DNA from: Austropuccinia psidii
Taxonomy: Eukaryota; Basidiomycota; Pucciniomycetes; Pucciniales; Sphaerophragmiaceae
Assembly (NCBI GenBank): GCA_023105745.1
Contig: JALGQZ010000002.1
Coordinates: 79,873,785-79,937,784, forward strand
Direction of reading: 5' to 3'
Length of the DNA: 64,000 nt
Part shown: in pieces, positions 1 through 12,400 of the stretch
How positions within the stretch are numbered: position 1 is the stretch's first letter
Layout: the number at the start of each line of letters is the position of its first letter
The notes under the pieces: model-generated
What the model saw: the letters and a program-made list of their open reading frames with translations, nothing else
What the model was told of the DNA's origin: nothing
The model's database searches: none
Translations under genes and position numbers: made by a program

Positions 1-323
1 TATATTAATTGAATATTTTTTTCTTTCATTTTAAAGTCAAAATAATTCTTATTTTTGAAATTGTTTTGGAAATCTTTTTCATTGAGGAATTTGGTTTAAT
101 TTTATACTGTTTTACACGTGGCTTTTTCACATCCAAAAACTTATAAAATTATTCTTTGAGTTACTCTAAATTAATTTTCATTCAAAATCTTAAATTTTAA
201 TTTTTTTCTTTAAAAAGAATAATTTTTTTTAATATTAACAAATAATAAAATTTATAAAAAATCTTTTAAAAATATCTTAAAACACAAAAATAATTTCTTT
301 TATCATATTTTTTTCTCTTTAAG
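1..323 (+). other. Element A leader: 3' part of predicted intron 1, ending in a splice acceptor
   Basis: Very AT-rich sequence homologous to the leader of C (about 52878-53203, inverted). It ends in a pyrimidine-rich run and AG (about 303-323), followed directly by TG and an open frame. B and J have the same AG/TG arrangement. I infer that this is the end of a first intron whose donor lies in the 5' LTR (see 7771-7786). Confidence 0.6.
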
Positions 324-1311
324 TGTCTTTAATCAAATACTGTGCAGCTGGTAACAGACTCAGTAAAAGATACATCAATAGTCCTGAATCTTCAGAAGCA
401 GAATCTGAAGACAGTATTGAGGTGCAGATTGCTAAAAGAGGCACCTTATTCAACTCAGAAAAAGCTAAATTACCACCAAAAGGTGTGTATTTTATCTTAT
501 ATTTTCACCTTTTATCTTTAAATTGACGTGAAAATGGTGCATACCAGAAATGGAAGCAACTATTCAGTCCAACCAGATGGATGTGGACAAGGAAGAGGCA
601 AGACCAAATCCAGAAGTGCCAAATATTCCACAAGAAAGACACATCTGGAGGATGCCAGAGTTGCCCCCCATTCCCCAAGGTCTGTACCAACAGATTTTGA
701 CGTGAATTCTGAGCCTGAACTGATTTATGGTAATATTTCCAGGGATGAACCACTTTCAGGTGGCAGAAATAGAAATATATCAATGCCAGTACAAAAACTG
801 GTTCAGAGCAGCCAAGGAAGAGGAGTGGGAAATCTGCCTAAGCCTTTGGCAGGGGGCCATGAACTCCTACTTACACATCAAGAGCTTTCTGGGTCAGGAG
901 AAGACCATAGAACTCTTAGGAGGATGGAGCCCCCTGTCTTGCAAAGACAAGGTCAAAAAGATAAAGAATTGGTTGAAGAACCAAAGTCTTTTATCCATAG
1001 ACCAGAAGAAAGAGTTGGAAATGACTCCAGCTTTGGAGACAGAGGCACCAGTGGCATCTACCAGCTCCAAACCAGCTCCAGAAGCATCCAAGGACAAGCC
1101 CAAAGGACCTCAAAAGAAACAGAGAGGTCCCAAGAACCATCAAGGCAAGGGCAAAGGCAAAGCCAATTGGCACAGACCTTACCCACAAGGGTACAGGATC
1201 CCCAAATTGGAACCTTCAGCCGTGGACAGTGTCTTCAATATGGCCAGAACTCTTATGGAATTCACAGCCAAGGAGCAGGAAAGGATGAACAGGACTTTTC
1301 CATGCAAATAA
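324..1311 (+). CDS. Element A ORF1: spliced upstream protein of unknown function (about 286 aa)
   Basis: Predicted exons are 324-482, 548-679 and 743-1311, after an exon outside the window that should supply the A of ATG. Introns 483-547 (65 nt) and 680-742 (63 nt) have GT-AG ends, phase 1, and remove in-frame stops. C has introns of identical length and J has the same positions and phases. The protein carries an acidic, proline-rich middle, a basic Lys/Pro-rich stretch (about residues 195-235) and a C-terminal block with RPYPQGYRIPK and FNMARTLMEF, clearly shared with J, which argues that this frame is translated. It ends at TAA 1309-1311, overlapping the first downstream Gag ATG (1302-1304). 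The function is unknown; it could be a matrix-like or accessory Gag protein. I recall similar proteins from basidiomycete elements but could not check. Confidence 0.7.
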
Positions 1312-4300
1312 CTGATGTACATAGAAGTATTAATGTAGAAATTGGCAAACTTGAGTCAAAGTTAAAGCAAATTACATTAGACATAAATAGTTTAAAGACA
1401 AATGACAAGAAACATTTTGAATGGCATCAGTTGACAACTGTCACCCTTGAGTCAATTGGCAATGCTTGTGAAAGAATTGAGAACCAATGTCAAACTCAGA
1501 ATAATGACACAGAAGATCTTTCCATTTTTAAAGTAAATGATAGACTTAAAACTCTTGAAGACCATGTCTTACAAATAGTTAAGAACACCAATCAATTTGC
1601 TATACATTTAGCAAAAAGTGACAGTGAAAGGCAAAAATTGAAGAATGAGATAATTGCAAGTGTGGAACAAATTCATAAGAATCATGAACCACATATGCCA
1701 AGACATTCTACAACTTTAACTGAAGAGAAACTCTCTGTTAAAGAAAGTCTTACACCATTCTTGGGAGAAAATGCCTACTCTGCAAAAGATATTCCAAAAA
1801 TAGAAGAATGGCCAACATTCTCTGGTGAAGGAGAATACAGCCATATTGAATTCATCAGGACTATTGATATGTTGCAAGCAGACTTTAATATACCTGATGA
1901 AATCATAGTGGGAAAATTACACTGTTTGTTTACCAGAACTGCAATGAAATGGTATTACAAAATGAGGATTGATCATGGTAAACATGACTGGTCTTGGTGG
2001 AAATCTGAAGTGATTACCAAATGGGCCAATAATTCTTGGAGGTTTAAAATGGAGAATGCTTTTGAAAGTGCCATTTTTAACTCAGAAAAAGACAAACCAC
2101 TTACTTGGTTCTTCAAACAAAAAGACAGACTATCTGCTTTACACCCAGATATGTCTGACACTATGATTAATATGAAAATATTAAGAAAGTGTGGAGGAGA
2201 ACTGGAACATTCTATCAAAAGCAGATGTGTGGAAACTTGTTCAACAGAGGACTACATTAATGCTATGGAAGATATCATTACCAGGACAAGAATTGGTAAG
2301 ACTTGGATTAAAAACCCAATAGAGTCCAAAATAGTCTCAAAGGTTCCTAGAGAGGAAAGAAGACCAGAAAGACCTGTCTTGAAGTGTCATAAATGTGGAA
2401 GTACTTCAAATTTAGCCAACACTTGTCCTAAGAAGACAAAAATCAATGAAGTTCAAGTCATTGAAGAAATTCAGTGTACTGAGGAGAAAGAGGAGTCTGA
2501 TCAAGATTCTGCAGTCTCTGAAGATACACCAGTGGAGGACTATCCCATTGAAAACATTTCAGCTTTCTTTGAGGTCACAGAAGTCCATACCCACTTGCCA
2601 CAGTACAGTGAAGATTGCTGCAACCTGATCAATATCCAAGATGCCAGAATGTGTAAAACAAAACCTGCTAGAGGAAAGGGTTATACTGCTGGGGCATCCT
2701 GTATCACATCAGTTCTGATGAGTGATATTGAAGCCAAAGTAAATTTGGATACAGGGGCATTTTGCACTTGTGTGGGCAAAGATTATCTCCAAATTATACT
2801 TCCTGAATGGAAAAACCATCTATTACCAATAGAAGGTGTACAATTCAGTAGTGCCAGTAACAATATGTACCCCCTGGGCATATTGGACACTAATATTGTA
2901 TTCCCACATCCAGCAGGAAGTGTAAGAATGAAGACTGAGATTGTAGTAATGGATAATTGTACATCTCAGCACATCATTCTTGGAAATGATTACTTGAATA
3001 TTTATGGTATAGATATAAATAACCATAAAGACAGATATTTCACAATTGGAGATAACAAAAGGCAAAAATTTGCTTTCTCCAATATGCCAAAACAGATATC
3101 TGTAGTATCTTCTGTCAAAGATACTTACAAAGATGAACTTGTGTCTAAACAACTTGTTGAAGCACAAATTAATCCATCATTGTCACCAAAGATGAGGAAT
3201 GAACTTATTGATGTATTATATACATACAATAATGCATTTGCATCTGATAATGAACCATTAGGCGCTATAAGGGGACATGAAATTGATATTACTCTTAATA
3301 TTGATAGACCATATCCTCCAGTACTTAGAAGACCAGCTTATCCAGCCAGTCCCAGAGCTAGAGAAGCCTTGGAAAAACATATCCAAGAGTTGATCCAACT
3401 TGGTGTGCTAAGGAAAGTAGGCCATAATGAGGAAGTTGAAGTGACAACACCTGTTATTATTGCATGGCATAATGATAAGTCAAGAATGGTTGGAGATTTT
3501 AGAGCTTTGAATACCTACACAGTTCCAGATGGGTATCCGATCCCTAGAATTCAAGAAACCTTGACTCAATTGTCTAAAGCCAAGTATATAACATCAATGG
3601 ATGCATTGAAAGGCTTCCATCAAAATGTTTTGACGCCTAAAGCTAAGAAATTACTTAGAATTATCACTCATTGTGGTATTTTTGAGTATCTTAGAATGCC
3701 ATTTGGCATTAAAAATGCTCCATCTCATTATCAAAGAATGATGAATACCATCTTCCCCACAGAATTGTCTGAAGGATGGCTTATAATTTATATTGATGAT
3801 ATTATTATATGTTCTGACTCATGGTCTTTGAACCTTGAAAGACTTGCAAGAGTACTTCATAAAGTTGCAGAAGTGAACATGAAAATTTCACTTAAGAAAT
3901 GCAATTTTGGTTTTTAAGAACTCAAAGCATTAGGACATGTTGTTTCTGGTTTGAGCTTGGGTATTGACAAGAATAAAGTAGCAGCAGTGTTACTTAAGCC
4001 AATACCCCAGAATAAAAAAGAAATGATGTCTTTTCTTGGATTTTCTAGTTACTATAGGCAACACTTGAAAGATTTTGCAATTCTAGCCAAGTCACTCTAT
4101 AGAATCTGTGATCAACAGACTGTATTTGAAATGACACAGGAAAGAATTAAAGCTTATGAGAAGATAAAGAAAGCCCTTACAGAAGCACCTTTACTCCTCA
4201 TGCCTGACTGGAATATTCCTTTTAAATTGTACATTGATGCATGTGGAGATGGATTAGGGGCAGCCCTACACCAAGTCCAAATTATTGATGACAAACCTAC

Positions 4301-6242
4301 AGAAGGACCAGTGTGTTATATCTCAAGACAAATCAAACCAACAGAAGCCAGATATGGTGCAAGCCAAATGGAGTGCTTATGTTTGGTATGGGCACTTGAG
4401 AAATTACACTATTACCTTGATGGCAGTGTTTTTGAAGTGATAACTGACTGTAATGCTGTAAAATCACTTCTTAACATGAAAACTCCCAACAGACATATGT
4501 TGAGATGGCAAATAGCCATTCAAGAATATAGAGGAAACATGACTATAGTTCATAAAGCAGGAAACATTTATAAAAATGCTGATGGACTTAGTAGATGGGC
4601 TTTAGCCAACACTCCTGATAACCCAGCTTATGTACCTTTGGAAGCTGAACCACAGATTCCAATTGAAGGAATCAACATAACTGATATTGGGACTGAATTC
4701 TTTGAAGAGGTCAGAGAGTCTTATAAACAAGACAAGAATTGCCATATCTTGACTTCTTTATTGGATAAAGACTGCAAAGACACATTTTTGGTTAATGCAC
4801 TAGATGAAGTTTGGAAAAATTCCTATTCTGAAGGAAGATTTCACTTGTTTGATGGGATTATTTACCATAGAACAAAACATTCTTGTGTGATGACACTGTG
4901 TAGTAGATTGCTTATCAATACCATTCTTCATGAATGCCATGATAGCATTTACTCTGGACACCTATCAGAAGACAGAACACTTGAAAAAGTGAAGAACTGT
5001 GCATGGTGGCCATCTTGGAGAAAGGAAACCATTGAATATTGCCATACCTGTGATAGATGCCAAAAAGCAAACAGGAGTACAGGCAAGAAATTTGGATTGA
5101 TGATCCATATTCAAGAACCAAAATCCCCTTGGGAAGTTGTTCACATGGATTGGGTCACAGCACTTCCTCCAAGTGGTGACAAAGGTTATAATGCTTGTTT
5201 AGTCATTGTAGACAGATATAGCAAAACTCCCATATTCTTACCATGTCATAAAGATGACACTGCTATGGATACAGCTCTTCTTCTATGGAGTAGAGTTATT
5301 TCTCATACAGGATTATTTAAGAATATCATAAGTGACAGAGATCCCAAGTTCACATCTGCACTTTGGACCAATCTTCATAGATTGTTTGGGACTAAGTTAT
5401 CATTCTCTACAGCATATCACCCTCAAACAGATGGGCTAGCAGAGAGGATGATTCAGACTTTAGAAGACATGATCAGGAGATTCTGTGCTTATGGATTAGA
5501 ATTCAAAGACTCAGATGGCTTTACCCATGACTGGTGCACTCTGATACCTGCATTAGAATTGGCATACAAGACATCAGTCCATTTTTCCACAGGACAAACT
5601 CCTGCTATGTTAGAGAAAGGATGGAATCCAAGACTCCCAGCAGACACACTGAGGAAAGACTTGATTGACATTCATCCTACAGCTTCCAGCTTCAAATTAA
5701 TGCTTGATAAAGTAAAACACCATGCAAAACAAAGTATGGATGATGCTTTCCATTATGCAAAACAGAAGTGGGACAAGAGTCATAAAGTACCAGACTTCAA
5801 AGTAGGGGACTTAGTTCTAGTTTCAACCTTGAATTTTAATAATATCAAAGGCCCAAAGAAACTTAAAGATTCTTATGTAGGACCTTTTGTTATTGTTGCT
5901 TTACATGGAACCAATGCAGTTCAAGTGGAATTGAGTGGTGAATTAGAAAATAAACACCCCACATTTCCAGTCAGCTTGATAAAACCTTATCAACCAGCTG
6001 ATAAAGAATTGTTTCCTTTAAGAAACCCAACTCCTTTAACTGTACCACCTGTGGAACAGAATGAAGACAAAAAGATAAAGAAAGTCATTAAAGAAAGGAA
6101 ACTTAGGGGTAAAAATCAAAGAGAATATCTTGTCAGATATAGAAATCCAGTACATGAAGATGAATGGATGGCAGAATCAGAAATACCTGACTCAGATAAA
6201 CTCTTAAGAAGATTTAGACATGAAAGAAGGCCACAAGCCTGA
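1302..6242 (+). pseudogene. Element A Gag-Pol polyprotein with a single premature stop
   Basis: Order: coiled-coil-like N-terminus, Gag capsid region (about 1780-2330), zinc knuckle (about 2384-2430), protease with LDTGA (about 2740), reverse transcriptase with YIDD (about 3790), RNase H (about 4230-4600), integrase with HHCC (about 4927-5060) and D-D-E motifs MDWVT, SDRDPKF and DGLAERM, then a chromo-like tail (about 6070-6230). TAA at 3915-3917 replaces a GAA codon kept in C and F, cutting the polyprotein in the RT thumb; the frame then stays open to 6242. The zinc knuckle reads CX2CX4NX4C, with Asn for the usual His kept in C. The frame is also open upstream from 528, overlapping ORF1. The ATG at 1302 is my choice because it meets the ORF1 stop; an N-terminal extension by frameshifting is possible. 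Confidence 0.9.
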
Positions 6243-6382
6243 ATATGTCTATAAATGTGCTTTAAATTACTTGATCTAAGTAATGTGAAGAGGTTGGACA
6301 GTGGACATTAACCGCCTTTGGGGCCTTATTCTTTTATCACTAATAAAATTGTAGTACAATTTTATTTTTTGGTGGGAGGGAA
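6243..6382 (+). promoter_or_regulatory. Element A 3' untranslated end with polypurine tract (6371-6382)
   Basis: The purine run GGTGGGAGGGAA directly precedes the 3' LTR. C has the identical run beside its 3' LTR (46830-46841, inverted). This is the expected primer site for plus-strand DNA synthesis. Confidence 0.85.
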
Positions 6383-7948
6383 TGTGAGCCTTGAGGTATA
6401 TTTTACATACCCAAATAGGCCACAATTATCTTAAAAAGAAATTTTGAATTATGCATAACTCATAAGTCATTCTTATATCCAAAATTCATCATTTTCAATT
6501 TCAGAAAAGATGAACAACTTTTTATTGAGTAAGTAAATCCATGGATTTAAGACCAGATTTGGATTCTACACAAAAATTCACCTAGGGTAGCTCCATAGAG
6601 TGAATAAGCTCAATTTAAGTATTTGAGGTGGTAAAATGGAAAATACTTCAATACCACATCATTAATACCACATAAAAGATCCGTGAAAATTTTTGTTTTT
6701 CTTGATTTTTAGCCAAAATAATGGGAAAGTGAGAAATCCCATGTTACATATACACTAAGAATAGTTTTATGCATGTTTTGAGCACTTAATATCATGGTAT
6801 TCTTACATGGACTTTTGGTACACCCATAGTGGATATCTCACTTTAAGCTTAAATTACTATTTTGACATAAAAATTAGGCAAGGGAGACAAAAGACATCAA
6901 AGAGAGCCAGGGTACCCAACTTCTGAGGCCTCAGAGGCATGGATAGCTCCAGAGCATGGATCCATGGCTCATCTTGGCCCAATTGGTAAACTAAAACTCT
7001 TTGGGAACTTGGTTACCAAGTTACACCTACTGTAATCATAAGAAAAATAGCAAATAACCTGCTATTTTGACGTGCCAAGGAGGTAATGAGCTACTTAGAC
7101 TCCAGTAACCACGTCAATTCTTGATGAATTTCCATGACTAGACCCTAAAAGAGTAATTAAAACCATTTTGGGATCCATATTCATTGATTTACCTCATAGC
7201 AACCAGCAAAATACTGCTATTTGCAATTCTACATAGAAATGAGGTAAAAACTTCAAAAATTCATTAAAAATACAATTCTTAATGAATCTTCCTGAAACCT
7301 TCAGGACCAATGAAGAACTGTATTATCTATGGTAAAACCAAAAAGAATTATGGTTTTACTAGTAAAATTAAAAGTTTTACTTACAGTCCATTTTTGACCA
7401 TTCTACGTGAAACACTGAATCTTCAAAAATTCACAGTAATTACAACCTGTGATGAAATTGGCAATAACATTGATAACTTTTAGAAATCAATGATTATTTT
7501 ATAATAAAAGAAGATTTACAGATGTTACTCCTTTTATTCTTAACCATATTGGGGTTGGTAGTCACGTAAAAGCATCAATTAAGTAATTATGATAATCTTA
7601 CATGACAACAGATGATGCAATCATTAATCCAAAAGGGTTTATTGTTTTCTCACTCACTGGTTTTTCAGTTTGCTCCATGGAACGCCTCTGTGAGCTGTTG
7701 TTGACTTAAAAGAAGCCTCTTCTTGCTGTTTTTTCCAATAATCATCTTATCAATTTATTAAATCATTATTACCAACAAGTAAGTATTAGTTAAAGCTATT
7801 CTTAAGTGTTTTAAATCTTTCAAAATCATCCAGAAAGACGTGAAATCATAGAATCCAACTATATATTGTTGTAATACTGTTATAAATCCTTTTGATCCCT
7901 TAAATCCACAATTCTACGTCAAATTTCTCTACTTTTATCTATCAATAA
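6383..7948 (+). repeat. Element A 3' LTR, left part
   Basis: It starts TGTGAGCCTTGAGG next to the purine tract and matches the complete solo LTR at 62074-63979. It stops where B is inserted and resumes after 17610. ACGT-core motifs recur (near 7068, 7110, 7405, 7565, 7848 and 7915); many are ATGT or ACAT in the older solo copy. Together with 17606-17967 the LTR is about 1.9 kb. Confidence 0.95.
7771..7786 (+). promoter_or_regulatory. Splice donor inside the lineage 1 LTR
   Basis: ACCAACAA followed by GTAAGT (GT at 7779-7780). The same donor is kept in both C LTRs (inverted, 53886-53891 and 45446-45451) and, as GTAAGT, in the 19597 solo LTR; the 62074 solo LTR has lost four bases of it. The preceding A would pair with the TG at the start of exon 2 to build ATG. 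This 3' LTR copy stands in for the 5' LTR, which is off the window. Confidence 0.6.
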
Positions 7949-9386
7949 TGTCAGGCTGAGTCTATGATAAAGGTGTATATGAGTATTTACAAGCTTCAAC
8001 TATGACTGTGACACGGTAAAAATGGTTTTAAAAGATGATAAGATTGATAATAAATGATATAATTTAAGATTTAAAGGGCTTTACTATAAAGATATAGTGG
8101 TGGTGAGCGCTGTTGAAAGCCCTGGGTGCAGCTTTACCTGTTGGATTACAATAATAAAGACTACAATACTTTAAATTAAGAGTATACCTGATTATTTAAC
8201 CAAGAGTAAAACTGTTTTTGACAGTTTACTACGTAGGTTATTCAAGAGCAGGATGAGGAAAGGTTTTTGGCTGTGAAAAGCCCTCCTTTTATCCTGAAAT
8301 TGAGGTGGAAAGGCTGCTAGACCTTTCCACGTAGAGGAAGTGAAGATTTTTCACTCTCCAGGACAGGCTTGTGGTTTGCAAACAGCCTGTATACCCTGTA
8401 TTGGGCTCAGATGTGGTTTTGAAACCACATCTGGGCAGTTTTCACCAATACAGGGTGAAAATTTTCATCTGGGGACCTCACAGCCTGATTCTGACGTGTA
8501 TGATGCGTAGAATGCTGTACAGAAGCTGTATGGGACCCCAGTATTGACTGACATATGAGGTATTGAAGTAAAAACATGCTTCTTCGTCTATTTGACACCT
8601 CATATTCATGGTTATGGGATATTATCCCATGGTAAGGCTGTATCTGACAGCAGGTGGGATTTTGACCTTAAAATGGTCATAACTCTGTCAGTTTTTGAGA
8701 TATCAAGCTCAACGTTGGTTCATTGAATAGCCCTGTATGGGCTCTACACAATGGTACCCAACTTGACATGGTTATCATTAAATATGACAAAGTTATCCCA
8801 CGTACAAGTATTTTTGTACATTGGCGTGGTCTGGTCAAAAGCTGTATTAAGCTTGTTTGGCCAATACCTTCTGTTGTAGTTGAGTTATGAGGAAATGGAT
8901 GGCACCATCAGATAGCCCTGATTGTGCTCTTTCCAAAAAGACCCCACTTTAGGTATCTCACACTAAAACTGTAAAAGTTAGATGAGAGGTGAATGTTTTG
9001 TTCACCCTTATTTGGTCTGAATTTGACCATAACTCAAGTAATACTGGTGCTGGCTCAGTGTGGCTGGTACCATTGGATAGCCCTGGCTTAGAGCTTCATT
9101 TTGAATACCCGTTTGATGGGATTAAGCCTCTTCTTCTATATTTTAGATGAGAGGTGAAAATTAAGGTTTATGCTCAGCAACAACTTTGAGCAAGAATAAC
9201 TTTGTTATTTCTTGTCCTATGGTGATGGGACTTATATTTTCAGGAAGAGGTGAGTTTCCTCTTTCTTTTGATACCTTTCGAGCTAATTTGGCTCAGTTCC
9301 ATGTTTTGGTGGTATTTTGGCTATACCATTGGTTTATGGTATTTTGGCTGTCATGCTTGTGCTCTGGTTTTGAGTCACAGGCTGAC
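7949..9386 (-). repeat. Element B 3' LTR
   Basis: Ends are TGTCAG and CTGACA. It contains a nested inverted repeat: an outer pair ACCCTGTATTGG / CCAATACAGGGT at 8393-8404 and 8445-8456, enclosing a perfect 12+2+12 hairpin at 8408-8433. The structure recurs in the other B LTR (about 16607-16670) and, weaker, in the solo LTR near 59950. Confidence 0.95.
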
Positions 9387-9411
9387 ATACCCTCCCTCTA
9401 AAAAAGGCTCA
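9387..9411 (-). promoter_or_regulatory. Element B polypurine tract
   Basis: On the minus strand a run TAGAGGGAGGGTA lies directly before the 3' LTR, the expected position for plus-strand priming. Confidence 0.75.
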
Positions 9412-12400
9412 TCATTGATGAGACTGTTCAGTCCTCCTAGAGGCTCTGAATCTCCTAAAATGGAGGTTCCCATCTGGTATGGCATCCTCTGCCAACCATT
9501 TGTCTTTGTCAGCTGTCTGGTTCTTGAATCTGACTAGATATTGTCTCTGATCCTTCCCATTGAGTCTGATTTTTCTTTCCCTGATGATTTTACTCACAGG
9601 TCCAGGAGAGTCTTCTACTTCCACTATTTCTGGTGGAGTGATGTTTTTCTTCCTAGAGGGGAATTTATACTCTTCTGTTTGGAAGTATGGTTTGACCAGG
9701 CTTACTGGAAAGACTGGGTGTTTCCTAGAAAACTCCTCAGTGAACTTGACCTCTACTGCATTCTTCCCTATCAACTTAATGATAGTGAAGGGCCCTACAA
9801 GTGAGTCTCTCATTTTCTTGGGTCCTTTGAGATTGTTAAAGTTTAGTGTAGACACTAACACCTGGTCCCCTTCCTTGAAGTCAGGTTCCATATGTGATTT
9901 GTCCCACCTCTGCTTATTATACTCTTTGGCCTCAGCTATGCATTTGGCAGCAGTATCACAGGCTTTCTTCCACATATCATGGAAGTCCTTGGCTGTGGGT
10001 GGATGGTCAGAAGATTTTTCTTCAAGTGATCCACAGGTAAAAGGGGATTCCACCCTTTCTCTACCAGTGCAGGTGTTTTTCCTGTGGTAGAGTGCTGGCT
10101 TGTATTATAAGCCAGTTGGACTGCTGGTAAGAGGGTGACCCAATCATGGGTATATCCCTCATGGTCCTTGTATTCCATGCCATAGGCACAGAACCTCCTG
10201 AGGATGTCCTCCATTGTTTGGATCATCCTCTCAGCTAGGCCATCTGTTTGTGGATGGTAAGCTGTGGAAAAAGCAAGCTTGGTGCCTAGCATGTCAAATA
10301 AATTGGTCCAAAATTCAGATGTGAATTTTGGGTCCCTGTCACTAATTATGATCTTAGGGACTCCACAGGTGGATATGATGTTATTCCAAAATAACAGAGC
10401 AGTGTCCATGGCTGTGTCCTCTTTATGGCATGGTAGACATCTCATGCTCTTGCTGAACCTATCTACTATGATTAGGCAGGCATTGTAGTTTTCTTTGCCT
10501 CCTGGGACAAGTCCTGTGACCCAGTCCATGTTGATGGTTTCCCATGGGTGTTTGGGTTCTTCTATGTGTTGAAGTAACCCATATTTCTTCCCATGTTTTC
10601 TATTTGCCTTTTGGCATCTTTCACAAGTGTTGATGTATTCACTCAACTCTTGCTCCCACTTGGGCCACCAAGCTGTGCTTGCTACCCTCTCTTTAGTCCT
10701 GTCTTCACTCATGTGTCCCATGTAGGGACAGTCATGGCATTCCTGCAGGATTAAAGAGATGTGGTCTCTGTCTATCACTGTGAGTGCACTGGTGTGCTTA
10801 TCTCTGTGATAAATCAGGCCATCTATAAGGAAGAATTTATTGTCCTTATAGGCCCTCAACCAGGGTTCCTCCAGCTGGGTTTCCAGTTCTGGGCTCCTGT
10901 ATTTTCGTTGAAGGAGTTGGAGTAGTATGCTACACTGTTTGTGTTTAGCATATGATTTCAGCACTGCATTGAAAAATTCATTGTGCAATTCTGAGGAACT
11001 TATTCCCAGTATGGGGGTTTCTGTCCCTTCTGAATCAGTGTTTCCACTGTCAAGGGTACCACTCCCTGGTGCCCATTCAGAGAATCTGAAGTTCTTTTTC
11101 CTATTTATTTCGATAAAATGGATAGGAATTTTTGCAGCAACTTCAGGGTCATAAGCTGGATTGCTTTTGACATTGTCCAGTGGCCATCTGCTAAGGCCAT
11201 CTGCATTGGTATGGCTTTTACCTTCCTTGTATATGATGGTCATGTTCCCTCTATACTCCTGGATGGCTATTTGCCATCTCAGCATGTGTCTATTAGTAGT
11301 CTTCATGTTTAGTAAAGACTTCAAGGCTGTGCAGTCTGTGTAGACTTCAAAGACTGCACCCTCCAAATAATAATGGAGTTTTTCTAGAGCCCAGACTAGA
11401 CATAGACATTCTGTCTGGGTGGCCCCATACCTGGCTTCTGAATCTTTCAGCTGCCTAGAGATGTAACATATTACACCTTCTCTTGGTTCACCATCCACAA
11501 TTTGTCTTTGGTGAAGGGCTGCTCCCAAGCCTTGGCTGCATGCTGCATCTATATATAACTTGAATGGTAGTTCAAAGTCAGGCAAGATGAGCACAGGTGC
11601 ATTTGTGAGTTCATATTTGATCCTCTCATATGCATCCCTCCTTTCCTTGGTTATTTCAAAAACTACATCCTTTGAGCATAACCTGTATAAACTACTAGTT
11701 ATGTGAGCAAAGTTTTTGATGTGGTTTCTATAGTAGCTAGCAAATCCAAGGAAAGATTGCATCTCTTTGATGTTCTTTGGTACTGGCTTTTGCAGTACTG
11801 CTGCTACTTTGTTCTGGTCAATTGCCAGACTAAGGCCTGAGACTTTGTGTCCTAGAGCTAGTAGCTCTTGTTGGCCAAAATTACACTTTTTAAGTGAAAT
11901 TTTCAGATTGATGGGTGTACATTTACTTAGCACTCTGTCTATGTATTGTACATGGTCTTCCCATGTCTCTGAGTATATAATGATATCATCAATATATACT
12001 ACCATCCAGCCTTCCATTATTTCTTCCTGAAATATGGTGTCCATCATCCTTTGGAAGTGGGCTGGTGCATTCTTGATGCCAAATGGCATCTTGGTGTACT
12101 CATATATGCCCATATGGCATATAATTCTGAGTAATTTCATGGAGTTTGGTTTAACTCCATTTTGGTGGAAGCCCTTCATACAATCCATCTTGGTTATGTA
12201 TTTGGCTTTGGCCAATTTATCCAAGGCATGAGGTATCCTTGGTATAGGATACCTGTCTGCTTTTGTGTAGTTGTTCAGGGCTCTGAAGTCTCCACACAAT
12301 CTAGACTTGCCATCATGCCAGGTGATCAGGACAGGAGTGGTGATTTCCACTATTTCATTATGTCCAATCTTCCTAATGACATCCATGTCCAGGAGTTCAT

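Noticed and set aside
528..1301. Simple reading of this frame as the Gag N-terminus from ATG 534
   Set aside because: ORF1 in another frame is better conserved with J and has conserved introns, so ATG 534 is unlikely to be the main start. The open overlap is kept as a finding, not as a gene.
9186..9537. Open frames at the B LTR boundary (71 and 95 codons)
   Set aside because: Hydrophobic translations of LTR and antisense gag-pol; they cross the LTR end and are not conserved.
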